NCBI RefSeq assembly: GCF_964340395.1
Contig: NC_135570.1
Location: forward strand, 5,065,322 to 5,129,321
Direction: 5' to 3'
DNA length: 64,000 nucleotides
From: Glandiceps talaboti
Lineage: Eukaryota > Hemichordata > Enteropneusta > Spengelidae
Shown here: positions 10,946-27,178 of the stretch, one piece after another
Layout: every line of letters begins with the position of its first letter
How positions within the stretch are numbered: position 1 is the first letter of the stretch
Translations under genes and position numbers: made by a program
Notes under the pieces: model-generated
Database searches by the model: none
What the model was told of the DNA's origin: nothing
Seen by the model: the letters and a program-made list of their open reading frames with translations, nothing else

Positions 10946-11369
10946 TTATAAGCTAGTTAACTTACAACTGTTACAGCACGTCTTTATGACTAAACATACA
11001 TGTAAAACTTACTAACACTGCTATATTCAGCGTCTGTGATAAAATTATACTAACATTGCTACATTTTAGCTACATTTAGGTTATCCTCATCGTTGAAAGG
11101 ATTAACATGTATCAATTTTACTTACATTTTTATCGAGCTAGGCATTAAAGTGTAGCAATTTCAATATTGTTTTTTCGCACGAAACGATAAAATGAAACAA
11201 TGTTAGTAAAAATTGTTGTCCAGTCAGATGATAAAATGTAGTGCAAGATTGCCAGACGATACAATGTAGCAATACTTGTAAAGATTTTAGTTACACAATG
11301 TAGCAATCTTACTGAAAGTTTGTCTATTCAGATGACATTCTGTTTCTGAGTAACTGACTACTATATGTA
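10946..11369. mobile_element. MITE copy, about 424 bp
   Basis: The right end reads TGTTTCTGAGTAACTGAC then CTATATGTA, matching the right terminal repeat of the copy ending at 38023. The left end (AAGCTAGTTAAC) is a diverged inverted match. Inside are many direct and inverted versions of the family motif GCTACATTTTATCGTCTG. The left boundary is approximate. Confidence 0.65.
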
Positions 11370-14300
11370 TAGCGATATCATAATGTGTACACAGTGCTTA
11401 ATCTACGCCCAGCTTCAAACAATTCATGTGAACAGAACTGCAACCCCATCGGTGACACGGCGTGTGAATTCATAACGAACAAGTTGTAACGACCCATGGC
11501 ACATTAAATGACAGCACTACTTTCAAGCATGAATACATATACCACGGACATAGTATGGACATAGAAAGTGTCTACATCATAGAAATTACAAACAGAGAGA
11601 TTTTCACAACCTTGCTCTCAGAGAGCTACCAGGACGTTGACTTTCAAAATGACGATTTCATTTTTTTACATACAAATAATTGCGAATTTTTTAACATGAT
11701 AGTTATCATAACATGGTTTTTAAATTCCATATATAAATGACTCAAATTCTTTTAAGCGTGTTATGTTATTATGTATGAATTCATAACTGAGAAACTAGAT
11801 TTGAAAGTTTTCAAACAATTTCAGTGTATGTGTTGCTTTTCGTTGGCTTGTTAAACTTTGCACCATGTTTCAGTGTCCATGGTGGCTTTGATTGGTGGCA
11901 CGTCCATTTTATGTATGTGTGACATTTTGTTTTGATGGGTTCTACACTTTTGAAGCATGCTTCTGTATTTAAGTGCTCTCGAAAAAAAAGAACAGACGAA
12001 AAAAAAAATGGCAATATTATTTTCATTCTCCAACACAGGAATGGTTCTCCCTGGATTGTTCAAGGTTAGTTGCTGCTTCAATCCGAGGATTTGCAGAAAA
12101 CCAAAAGAACAAGATATTCACGCTTCTTATTATGCAAATTTCATATACGACTCTTCCATTATTTTCAAGGGAGGCTGTTCTACAATAAGAGACCTATCAC
12201 TCATGTCAATATGAAAGTAAATAAATTATTATACCCTTCGACGAAATGACCACGATATAGTCGAATAGAAACATTGTTCAACGTCAACACTATGTAATAG
12301 TAAAGACGAACGAGGGGATGACAAACTAACAAATAGCTATGCAAATATAATCACTACGTTTATTAGTTTGAAAGTCGCCGACAGCGGTGAATATCGCGAT
12401 GATGAATGAACATGAAACACCAGCTTCTTTCAGAATCAGTAAAAGATATGCGAGATACCGTAGTATCTGCTTTCATCTATGCTTATCTTTTCTGGAACAC
12501 TGTACAGTCATTCTAACGCTGCGTAAATCCTAACCTGTCTACTGTATACATCGCTGGTCTGTGTCTACGTGTAGCCTAGGTGAGAGCTATCGTAGACACA
12601 TGTCAGCGACATACATAGGCTATGTAAATTTGAAAAATGTAACATTTAAAAAGACTCGGGTAGAACTCACTGTTTGCAACTATAAGTCACTGGTGGATAA
12701 ACCAGAACGTACAAGACAAGACAGTCAACATACGGAACAAAAACTATTATATATATAGAATTCATTGGTAGTTTGAAGTAAGAACTTTATGTTGGATTTT
12801 TTAAAGTTTCGTTTTTCTTACTGGTACATGGTACATAACGTCTTAACTTTACACTAGTGTAATAGCAGGACAACATTTAGTAAGAACTGTAGGTTGGTAA
12901 TATATCTGGTTAGGTGGGGAGTAGGGATGAGCAAAACTGACGCGAAGTTTGTCTCTCATCATTACGCTACATTGATATACGTTACTTGAAACTTTAACAA
13001 AACCCATGGTAAGCTTTGCTAGTCAAATATTTGGATGGCTTACTAAGAACTATGTGTTTTGCTATCGATACTGATTAAAAGGGACTATATGCGAGTCGAA
13101 TTCGAAATATCCACGTAATTTGGACCCTCTTTAGTGGATCGGAGGATTTAGTCACGCTCGGGTTGTCCTGTGAACTTGGTGATTAGACGGTTAAATTGGT
13201 TGGTAGAGGCAAGGCGATACATCACACAAGGAGAGGAGATTGATGGTGTGATCACATGCTATATTTTATCTTTCAGAGCACAACTCTAATTAATCCAGTT
13301 GTTTGGAACATCACTTTCGTCAACGTCGCATTTGTCGGGTCCTGTTTCCCACTACCGAAATTTGACCGGAAATGATTTAACCGATGAGTTATGAGAGTTT
13401 CAAATAGCACACCACAGCCTCGATGGAATCTGACGCGTACACAAATAAACTGATTTGACTGGGTATTTTGTCAGCTCAAGCCGATGTATTGAAAGAAATA
13501 TCATAGTGTACTGAACAAATACAATCGGGGACGCGAAAAGAAAACTTTGTAATTGACTCTTGCCGACATTGAGAAATCAACATTGTTTTAAAAATGTACC
13601 TTGAATGTAACATAAGTATTGATATTAACTCTGTCCACAAGATATGAGCATAAATTAAACGAAACATTGTACGGATACAAGTGGTACGCTGAAAGTAAAT
13701 ATTAGAATCGACAGAAAACATTGAAATTACTGGTTCCGCTCAACTGGCATGAGATACACATATCAACATAGGGTTGTTGTTTTTTTTAGATTGTATGGGG
13801 TACGCTGAAAGTGAATACTAAAATCATCATAATACTGAAAGAAAGGCGACGTCGTATGTAAGGAACTTGGTATGAGATGTACAAAATAATATAGCGAATA
13901 GCCTAAAATTGACAAGTGTTATATTTTGTACCATCGGTTGTTCAAATTAATTACATTAATACAAAAAATTATGTCACAGTTGTACTCAGGAAAAAAGATA
14001 GGCGTATTTAATGCTTAAATAAAATTGAAATAGACACTGCTCTTCAAGAGATCTGATTCACTCTGCCGACGTCGAAACCGTAAAGAGAATAACGCGCAGT
14101 AAAAGTGTATAGAGTGCTACACACTTCCCCTGTGGGATCTCATAAAGCTCACAAGGCCAACTTTATTTCAACTTGCTTACGAATTGCAATAAGTAGCCAA
14201 TATCTCAGGGAGCTTGTAAAAACATTACTCCTCTATATGTTACAAATTTGATACGCTCGCATCTGATGTGTGTATGCGATTCTATTTCTCGATGTCACGC

Positions 14301-17300
14301 AGTTTGTTCGCTCACACATAATTTAGCATACATGTAAACCTCATTCACTGGTCTTCCATTTGCAAAAAAAACCCCAGAAATTACTTTGCCAAAAACCAAA
14401 ACAGAATTAAGATGGAGTGGTTGTTCTTAACTCTATCAAACACAAGCTTTTCCTGTAGGCTTTGAAACGAAATGAACACAGTTTATATTGACCACAACGA
14501 ATTGCGCCCTCAAGGCTCAAGGAAGGACGGACGTGTTGATTTCTACTGGGGAGGCGTGAAATTAAGTGATGTTATTGTTTGTCTAAGAATACACACATTT
14601 TGATAGGGAGTCATTAGGCGGTCAAAGCGGCCTATCTATCTAAATCCAAATACTACGGTGATAGTTTATTTGTCATATCATGATATTGTAACGGGTCTGG
14701 TAAAGTTAAGTCAACACAGTAACCAGACACCAAAATATGTGCACTCGATGTCTTATTGGTAAATTTAAACCTCTTCAGAGGAAATTAAAGTCGGCTGTGA
14801 TGTCTCGTTTCATTTTGGAAGAACGTTGAGAGTGTAAGATGTAACCTTGTGATAGCTACTCTCCTTCTCAAACCCCAACAAAAGTAATTTTCACATGAAG
14901 ACCACTAATCTCTGTGTAACGATCTAAAAAAAAAACTTTTAAATCTGGATCTACAAATAGTCGATAATTTCATCGGTCGTTTTGGCACGATTTCGCTTAC
15001 CGCTCTACATCATAATCGTTGTAACGGAGACAGAGATAGCTATCTACAGGCTTAGTTAGACGGTGGCTATGGTCTTCAACGTGTTGAAATTTGCTTTAAT
15101 CTAGTCGAGATGTCGCAAGGCGACAGATGTTAATGCTATTTAGTTCGAAATGATTGTATTTTCCCCCGCTATCGATTTTGTCCCCACTGCAATCAAGTAC
15201 ATTTGCTCGTCATCATACTTTCGCCCACAACTTTGGCTCTAGAGCACTTACTATACCCTTACACGGTAAAACTCGAATCTAGACTGTCTGTCGACTATCG
15301 TGTTAAAATCACTTTTTGTTGAAAAAGATAGAGAAATAATCTCGATTTCCAAACGGTCATTTTCGACTCGTAAAAATGTATAGGATATCACATTATCAGC
15401 CAATCCCCTTACTGCAATATACCCTAAAGCGATTGATAGTAAATCCATATATTTTTACAATCTACCAAATACCCCAATCGTAGTTGTCAGAATACGAAAA
15501 AAAAGAAAGAAAAGGGACAAACTCGACAGATTTCGGGTGACTTTTATTTTACTTTCGACGGAATGATCGAAGCACTATAAAGCTACGTAAACTTCGGAGA
15601 GTATGCTATAAATTTGGAGGGACGACAGCGAGTGAATGCCCCCCTGAGAAATCCCTGCATGCGTGGTCATAAAAATGATCTCAAATTGGTCTAGAAAGTC
15701 GGAGCTGAGAGAGACGGGCCAGCTGTTCCATTATATCGAGAGAAGTCGCTGATAGTCAACGACTTGACGATAGAATGAAACACAAATTTAAAATACCAAG
15801 AAAATTGGTTTATCGTATATACACATAACAAGCTACAGGGTGTATGTCTATACAATAAAAGATACACGTCAGACTAACTTTTCACCCAATCGAAAACGCG
15901 TATTCTTTCGTTGAGACAATTTCCCTTCGTGGTGAGAACGTGGTATGTATACGTCAAAACTAATCGGAAATTACTGTCAAAAAAGTGCTATCGCAACGTA
16001 GTGTCGAGAGTTCATGTGTCATGATCGGTCCTCAGTGCCCGCTAACTCTTACTCTAGCATAATTAAAGATGTCACATGGTGCCCCAACTTGGCAGTATTA
16101 GGGGAGACTGGTGACATACCAATCTTTATTGGTATTCTTAGCTATGTAATAGATACGTAAATGTATTATTATAAGGGATCCAGTGCTCTTTAGGAAGACG
16201 ACGCACTGAAAAGGCAACCTATTGCTGCCCGCCTGCCCTGGGGCCAACCGGCCTTCAGTACTTTTAATGCTATCAGTGGCGGACTGTTTACTCTGCGCTT
16301 AGAAAGTTTGCAGACGCTCAGACAGGGATTTCCGCCGAAACTCCACTCTAAAAACCACACAATCTACCCCCTTACAACTCATTTGCTATCACCACGCGTT
16401 ACGTTCAACGGTTGCAGGTTCATTACCGAGAGATCCATCCTCGTCCCAGAGGAAAATAAACTTCGATTCTGTGTAACCTTCAACGTTGAGATATATCTTA
16501 GTTTTCGTAAGATAAACAAAGTTGCAAAATAATAAGAGTAAAAAGCAACACCTAAAAGTAAGGTCTGTCCTTGAGTAAAGGGAGGGCTTTGACGTGGGGG
16601 TAAAAAGTTGAATTTAGTGATTTCAAAGAAATAGTTTACTGAAACTCAGAGTCGTGAGAGGAAAATCGAGTCCCAGCTTGCTAATGCTCAATGGTAATGA
16701 ATGAACGCGAAGAACTAGATTGAAATGCAATGAGGGAGTCTATGAGGACGACAAACATGGATACGCTCCAATGACTGCCAAAGAGCAAAGCAAACTTGAT
16801 TAAAGTCGTTGGATATGAGACTTATATACTGATAATATGAATAAAGTTGAACAGGGAATACATCTGACCCAAGTCAGCAATCGAGAAAAAAAACAATTCA
16901 GGTAGCCGACAATGAGAATGCTACCCCTCAGAAAGTCAAACATCGGCACACAAAGGAATGGTTTATACATAGCATACATTTATTCTGAAAGGCATAACTG
17001 CATGTTGATCAGTTTACACGTCACGTGACGTTTTGACATTCTTGGTGAATTTTCAAGACAATTAGAATTCAGTTTGTTGTTAGAACTCGCGACGTAAAAA
17101 TATGGGTAAATGAATTAGTAAACGGGTTTCAAGACGAGTGCTTCGAGTCTGAGAAGTAAAATTTAGAGCCATGGTTTTCAGCATGATCGAACAGGGAATA
17201 AGCCTAGTCGTTCGCCACTATTTTCCTTTTCAGTACCATCACGTCGACGAAACCTGTCGTGTAGTTGTTAGTCATGCCACCAATGTCTTTGTTCATTGAG

Positions 17301-20234
17301 TGAACTTGGTGTCTACCTTCATACAAAAGCAGTTTTGTATAAAGGAATTCTCGCTCTGTTTACTACGACCCAAAGTTCTTGACAACCTTTCTCCATTGCA
17401 ATTATCAGTTTTAAAAAACTCATAAAAATTAGAATAATCGGCCATTTTTTTTATTATTTTGAATTGAGATTTAATTCTTAAAAGGGAACAACAATTGGCA
17501 GGAGAAATGTGCGGTTCTCTTTAACGACTTGTGTTTGATATCTAGACGACATTGCCCGTATTGATGAGAACAAGTACACTAGTAACGGGGCTCCTGTAAT
17601 TGTCTTGCCAAAATTAATTAGGAGTCGTAATGAACAAGTTTGTGGGGTGAGTGGGGACGCGACCGATGAATTATTAGGGATACATAAACTGAGGCGAATG
17701 AGTAATCGTATTTCAATATACTCCAAAATGTCCCGCGTGATCTGTAAGCGCTTTACAAATTAGCTGACTGGCTCCGTAAATTAACTCGCTGTTTTAAAAT
17801 TAACAATTTGATTGAGAGTAATTCGCTATAGAGTAAGTGACAGAGAATATTACGAAGTGTGGAATTTTTCAACTGCTATTTGCATGCAGATTCTTGACTC
17901 CACTATTTTTTTTTTTTTTTAATTTTTCTTTTGAAGTTGCTACATCCTAGTCATTGGGCTTGGTGAAAGTTAAAAAAGGAAATTCTTGAACAATTACCAT
18001 AAACGGAAATGATAAACATATTTTTCATGTGCATTTTTCCGGCAATGGAGTTTCTGTCAGTGTTTCGTACGAGTAAGGCCTTATTGTAACATGTAATGAC
18101 TGTGAAACAAGTTAAACTGCACATTTACTTTGACTGACTTAAAGTTGTCACTTTCTATTTACAGAATTCTGAGTTTCTCTTTCCATATTCTGATATGTAT
18201 TACTGGTGGAGGGGGGGGGGGCAGTTCATTTACATAATTTAACGAGAGAAAGCAAAGACAAGAACATGATTCGAGAATGGTGTTAGAAACTAACTATTAC
18301 GTCAGCGTTGCTGTGTGAGAGAAGAGCGAACGGTACAAGTTAGTGGATTTCCGCCGCCATAAACGGAACACGATATAGAGTAAGGCTTAGGTGATCGTAT
18401 TAAAATTTATTATCATGTCATACAGTAAATCACAAAGGTATGTTGCGAATTAAAGTTGACAAACTTTAAACTATGGAGGAAATCTAATAATGATTTAACA
18501 TTCGCTGTGAGTTTCCGAGTCAAGTGTCAAAACAAGGAATTGTGCGACAGAGCTTCCGTTGAAGCTAATACGCTGTGACAGCGTTGTTCACACGAGAAAC
18601 TTCTTACTTATGCTTCCACGATAGCGCGAATATCAATGAAACGGTTAAATACCGATATACCGGGACTTTGCTGTATCATCGGGCTAGAAGTTGGTCGTGG
18701 AGGTAGACCAAAGCACCCGACTAAATTCCCAAATGAGGGATGGCGAATTTATGTCGCCTCTCGAGGTTTGGGTTTCAGCATGCACGACTGCACTGAACGA
18801 AAATAAAATATACACCTTAAATATTTTTTTGCAGAAATCCGGTTTACGTTTTTACATGACTGGATAAATCAGAATCTTCTGATACATAATTTGACGACAA
18901 AAAAAGTTAGAACACGTCACGTGATATCTAATCTGTGGTAACCGGTTGAAGTTAATTGTCGCAAAACTTCAAAAAGGGAATAGCGTTGCTTGGGGGGTGT
19001 TTGGTGTAACTTTGAGACCCTTGATACATAATTGGGCACCTTTTAAACAAATTCAGTCTCATCCCCTAAAAATTAACTGGCTCAATCTCTTTCACCCAAA
19101 ATGAGAACGACAGTTTGGCTTTATCTTTCCGAGGCCGTTGGCGACACGAAAATTGACTTGTATCATCGCCCGCGGGTATGCGGAAAATAAGAGCTATAAT
19201 CCGGCAATGTAATAACCATTAAATTGACGGGAATGAAGCGCCGTATATTGTCCCATATACACTGTTATTTTCAATAAAGGTTGCCCAGTATTATCAAGTC
19301 TATCCGAGGAATATTGCTAGCTGTGATCGGGTCTCGACTTTCGGGGTAATCAACTTGCATTACGTTGTTTTGTTCAAGCAGATCAGTTGCACTCGAAAAC
19401 GCGAATAGAGTTTATAAGGCGGGAATGAGTGCCCTGCAGCCATATCATAACTATGGCTCTCGCGCCAATTATTAGCGGACGATATACCTAAATTGTCTGC
19501 TAATTTTTCAGGCTTTCTCTTTAGATGGAATATTATTGAAATTTTTTTATTCAACTAATACGTTTTCTGATTGCAGATCTGAAGAGAAGATGTGTTTGAT
19601 GAATCTCGCTCAGAGTGTTTTACGACATTTTTCGGCCATTATCCCGCAATCATTCCGCATGGCTGCGATATGTAACTAGACGCATCCCGACGAAGACAGC
19701 AGTATGTCGTAATATGATGCACTTCTCACGACCTAATGTATTATTTACATCCAGCAAAAAAATGAATTTTGTTTCCATAATCATATCGCCAACTGACCTA
19801 TTGAGATTGCTAGGTCAGGCATTTGACCAAAATGGAATTATTAAAACATACATATGTTTCCATTTTTGCAAAAGGAATGATAGTTGAATTGCTTTTTTTT
19901 ACTCCCCTTTCGGGTGGTATGTAAATACTAAAGTTAACAAGACAAGCTATTGAACTAAATTTGGTGTAACTCGACGGCCAGCAGTCGATCAACTCTGTGT
20001 TGACCCGTTGTCTTGACGTTCAGGCAGCATAGTTTCAGCGGCGGCACATTCAATCCTCCGGAGAACGATGCGTCAAGGCAGACGAAATCCGCGAATTGAG
20101 ATTGATTCGGTCCATTCCAATTACGTCTAGCAAAGTACGAACAAGACTAATCATGCTCCGTCTGATACTTTTTCCTTGATAATTTCAGAATGACGTAATA
20201 AAGGTTAATTCATGTACACGAGTACTTCATAATT

Positions 20235-20296
20235 CCAATTCGTATACCCCCTTTGAGGGGTGTATCCAATTGTTAGACCCCCTTTGAGAGGTGCGT
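20235..20296. repeat. 31-bp tandem duplication with hairpins
   Basis: Two units, each starting CCAATT and containing a hairpin of the type ACCCC-CTTTG-AGGGGT. The second copy has one mismatch in the stem (GAGAGGT). It lies in intron 4 of the Pax gene. Confidence 0.7.
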
Positions 20297-23003
20297 GTAA
20301 GAAAGAGTATACACAATGCCAGAAAGATTTTTCCTTATCCTAAGTGTCTGTTTCAGAGAATAATAATACTTTTCAAAGATTTTATAAGAAAACCTTCAAT
20401 TTCATTCTACCGATTACCGATCTGAACGAATCGTTGTCAATTTCTAGTGTTTGAAATTTTGCCAAAGATGTTAGGTTTTGGCGGGACATCACAGCAGACG
20501 ATAAATAAACCAATGTGATACTCCGATATACCTCATCATTCGGTGTGATCCGATGTAATCAATGTCGTGAACTTTTGGTGATTGCAAACTGCAATTATCG
20601 TTGACTAGAGTGTTAATTTTTGCACACGGACACTTTCTTGAAACTCGTTCCGCAGTTTGCAGCTAACTTCATCTGACCTGAGAACCGTCGTATCATGAAT
20701 GGTGCTTGTGACAGCTCAAACCGTTACTTTTCTGCATACATGAGCAGGACCTATTAAGCCTTTAGGGAAGTGAAAATTTCAGTGTTGGATTTTACACAAC
20801 CGATACATAGCTAGTCATCCCGCTAACTCACCTATTGACTTTACTGTATCAAAATTTCGCGCTCATTTTTTTTCTTGGAAAAAAAAAGGGGGGAGTCATT
20901 TTATCTAGGATCAAATGACAATGGAATAAGCACTCAAAATTGGCAATTTAGTGACGATAAGACCTAACTATGACCGGTCGTTTACAATTTTTTTTTTATC
21001 TCGGTAGCAGATTGACAATAATACCTAACCATTTCACCGCCATGGGGTTTTTCAGATTTCTGTGTGATATATTTTGCAATAAAAAATCCTAATCTACCCA
21101 GTGATATTTTGAATAACGTTTATTGTCTCTATTACCCGAACGATAAGAAAAGAGAGACTGTCTATTCATAATGATACATTCAGAGATATCGCCAAGGGCG
21201 GTTTTGAGCCGTCGGCTTAATGTTCAATGTACGTAGCGATCTCTATGCAAAGAAGACATCGCCAAAGTCATGCTCAATATTTATACTCATCAATTAATTC
21301 CTGTGCCTTATTTAATATTCATCGGAATCGTCCACGTGGAGCCGTTACCAATATAGTAGTTTGGCGGGAAACGACTGTACAGTACGTTCGACCTTTTCAC
21401 CAAAGCTCGGAAATGGGTAGCGGCGAAAGAAAAAGATTGGAAAAATTGCATGATCATGATGGGGGACTAACCCGAATCCTAAAAAAGTATTAAGGGTAAG
21501 CCTTCGAGAATTGAATAATGATATTTTGCTAATAAAATTTCAAGTCAAATTTACCCAGAATTGGCATTATTCACCAAGATTATGGGCCAGGGATTTGTCA
21601 GCTAGCTACCAAATTTGACGCTTGGGAATATAGCAATAAAACATGGCTTCCTACTAAAAAACAAATTAGCTCGGGAGGGCTTGAATATTATTTTTCATAA
21701 TCTATTAAACTTGGCTTTGTGTGTTTTGACACGTTAAACCATACCCCGGTAATCAAAGGAGAAACGGGCCAAAACCAGGAACGAGCTCAGATAACATTCT
21801 CCTTACTGACAGCTCTAGAATTTGTAGAAACACGCGTTTCAAACAACGGTATAATTTCCCTTTGAGAAAATACTTATTTATTGACCAATTCACGTTGATT
21901 TTAGTATCCAATAATTGCCTTGACGATTGTAAATTATTCGTGTCTAAAATAAACTCGGTATCCATAGCAATATATCAGTTAAAGTGGACATCTTTGTAAA
22001 CATGAGTTGGCGGGAATTTTTTATGCTCAGTAAGCATGGTTGACTAATAACGCGGGTTCTCCATTTATGTCAAAATCTATTTTCGAATACATTTTCACTT
22101 AAAACAGAATTTTTATTACAGATAATGAGCAAACAATATATATGAAGTAAAACTGTGATGTATTGTATATACAGCTGTTCCGGGGTCAGCACAACACAGT
22201 CAAAATTGTAAGAATAATTGTAAACGCACACAAAAATCAAGATAATTAAGTTTTCACTTGTGTTTGATTTGTACCACGATAATGGATATAATGATGTCAT
22301 ATTTCTGATTAGGAGTCACATTATCGTGAATAGATTATGTAGTACAAAATGTGACGTCTGTGTTGTGGGAGAGATGAAGTTTCAAAACATGTCAGACGTT
22401 ATAGTGTTGCTATCGTCACATTGAATCTGAGTCTGGAGCAGTATGCGCGCTTTTGTGTCTTTGTGTATGTGTGTGCAGTTACAACATATTTACTGATGCG
22501 AATCTGTCTGTAGAACTTTTTCAAAACAATTCAGCATCAAACTACTAATAAGTATGTTGGAGGTTAAAAAGTGGTCATGTTTACAGGGGAATATTTTTAC
22601 ATCATTGTCTTCAATCTTAGGCAATCAAAAATCAGAGACAAAAAGAAAGTATTATTAATTACTCTTAAGGTTACTCTGACAAACCTTGTATTCCTGTAAT
22701 CAGGAAAACAACAGACTAACAACTGTTTACGTTTATGAGTACCACCCACACCATGTTCGGTACGTGTGCAAGTTACAACACGAACGTTTTTACCGGACTT
22801 TATGTTAACTTTTCACCCCGTGACGATAAAAGACTTTTTAATTATCACTCTCATATACAAGGCGCCATCAAGTTGTCAAAAAGTTGAAGTGAAAAGATGT
22901 TATATTTGCTTGAAAAGTAACTCGGAGTAAGTAGGATAAATATGAGGTCAATAGCTTGAAAGAATCATAAATTTGACTTATCTTGTTGTAATAACTGACT
23001 TAC

Positions 23004-23218
23004 CGGGTTGATTTTCTCTCTTCCTCTTTTCAGTGTGTTTTGTACCCTGCTGTATTCCCAGTATCCCGCTGATTGAGTATGAGCACCTGTCGTTGTCTGT
23101 GGTTACTGTAATTGGAGGGGTTGTTGATGACGGTGATACCGATGACGATGTTGTATTGACTCCTTTCAATTGTTGCTCCTGTTCCTTCGCTTTCTCCGCC
23201 ATTTTGTTTCGGACGATC
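23004..23218 (-). CDS. Pax2/5/8: Pax2/5/8 exon 4 (end of paired domain, octapeptide)
   Basis: 215 bp. It completes Arg, then encodes IVRNKMAEKAKEQEQQLKG (end of the third RED helix plus a charged, probably helical extension), a Ser/Thr/Pro linker, then DRCSYSISGILGIQQG and a basic EKRKREN stretch. YSISGILG is the octapeptide; in the Pax2/5/8 family this motif recruits Groucho-type corepressors. The KRKR cluster may serve as a nuclear localisation signal. The exon ends CCCG before the strong donor GTAAGTCAG, so the next codon is completed by exon 5 (G|AT, Asp). An open frame runs beyond both splice sites but is intronic there. Confidence 0.93.
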
Positions 23219-27012
<3,794 letters not shown>

Positions 27013-27178
27013 CTTCCGAGTATCTTACTAACGCATCCATGAGAGACACGCAGTTGTCGAGATATGTCGCACGGCCTGACTCCACTGTGTGCTAAATCGA
27101 CTATACGCTGGCGAACAACATCCGGAAGAGGCCGACCGTTGACAAACACTCCCCCGAGTTGGTTTACTCCGCCATGAC
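27013..27178 (-). CDS. Pax2/5/8: Pax2/5/8 exon 2 (paired domain, PAI subdomain)
   Basis: The 166-bp exon encodes 54 full codons from [14 protein letters not shown] to [11 protein letters not shown], with split codons at both ends (G|GT and AG|A). It contains the N-terminal beta-turn and the first helix-turn-helix of the paired domain: [36 protein letters not shown]. These are diagnostic of Pax and closest to the Pax2/5/8 class ([30 protein letters not shown]). Family knowledge: this half contacts the 5' part of the paired-domain recognition site. The acceptor follows a run of T ending CCAG; the donor is GTAAAC. The boundaries equal those of vertebrate Pax2/5/8. No odd residues or frameshifts. 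Confidence 0.98.

Larger units (their letters stand above)
9911..23003 (-). other. Pax2/5/8: Intron 4 of Pax2/5/8 (13.1 kb)
   Basis: Donor GTAAGT, acceptor TTACACAG. It contains two MITE copies (10068-10358, 10946-11369), a 31-bp tandem hairpin repeat (20235-20296), and short T and G runs near 17.91 kb and 18.21 kb. Stretches around 15.6-22.0 kb are less simple-sequence-rich and contain several GGCGGGAA motifs and TAATTA-type sites (for example near 17.6 kb); they could be regulatory. No other coding exon recognised. Confidence 0.8.

Noticed and set aside
17930-17970. Possible MITE piece (GTTGCTACATCCTAGTCATT)
   Set aside because: Only one short diverged match and no terminal repeat. The similar phrase near 58070 was rejected for the same reason.
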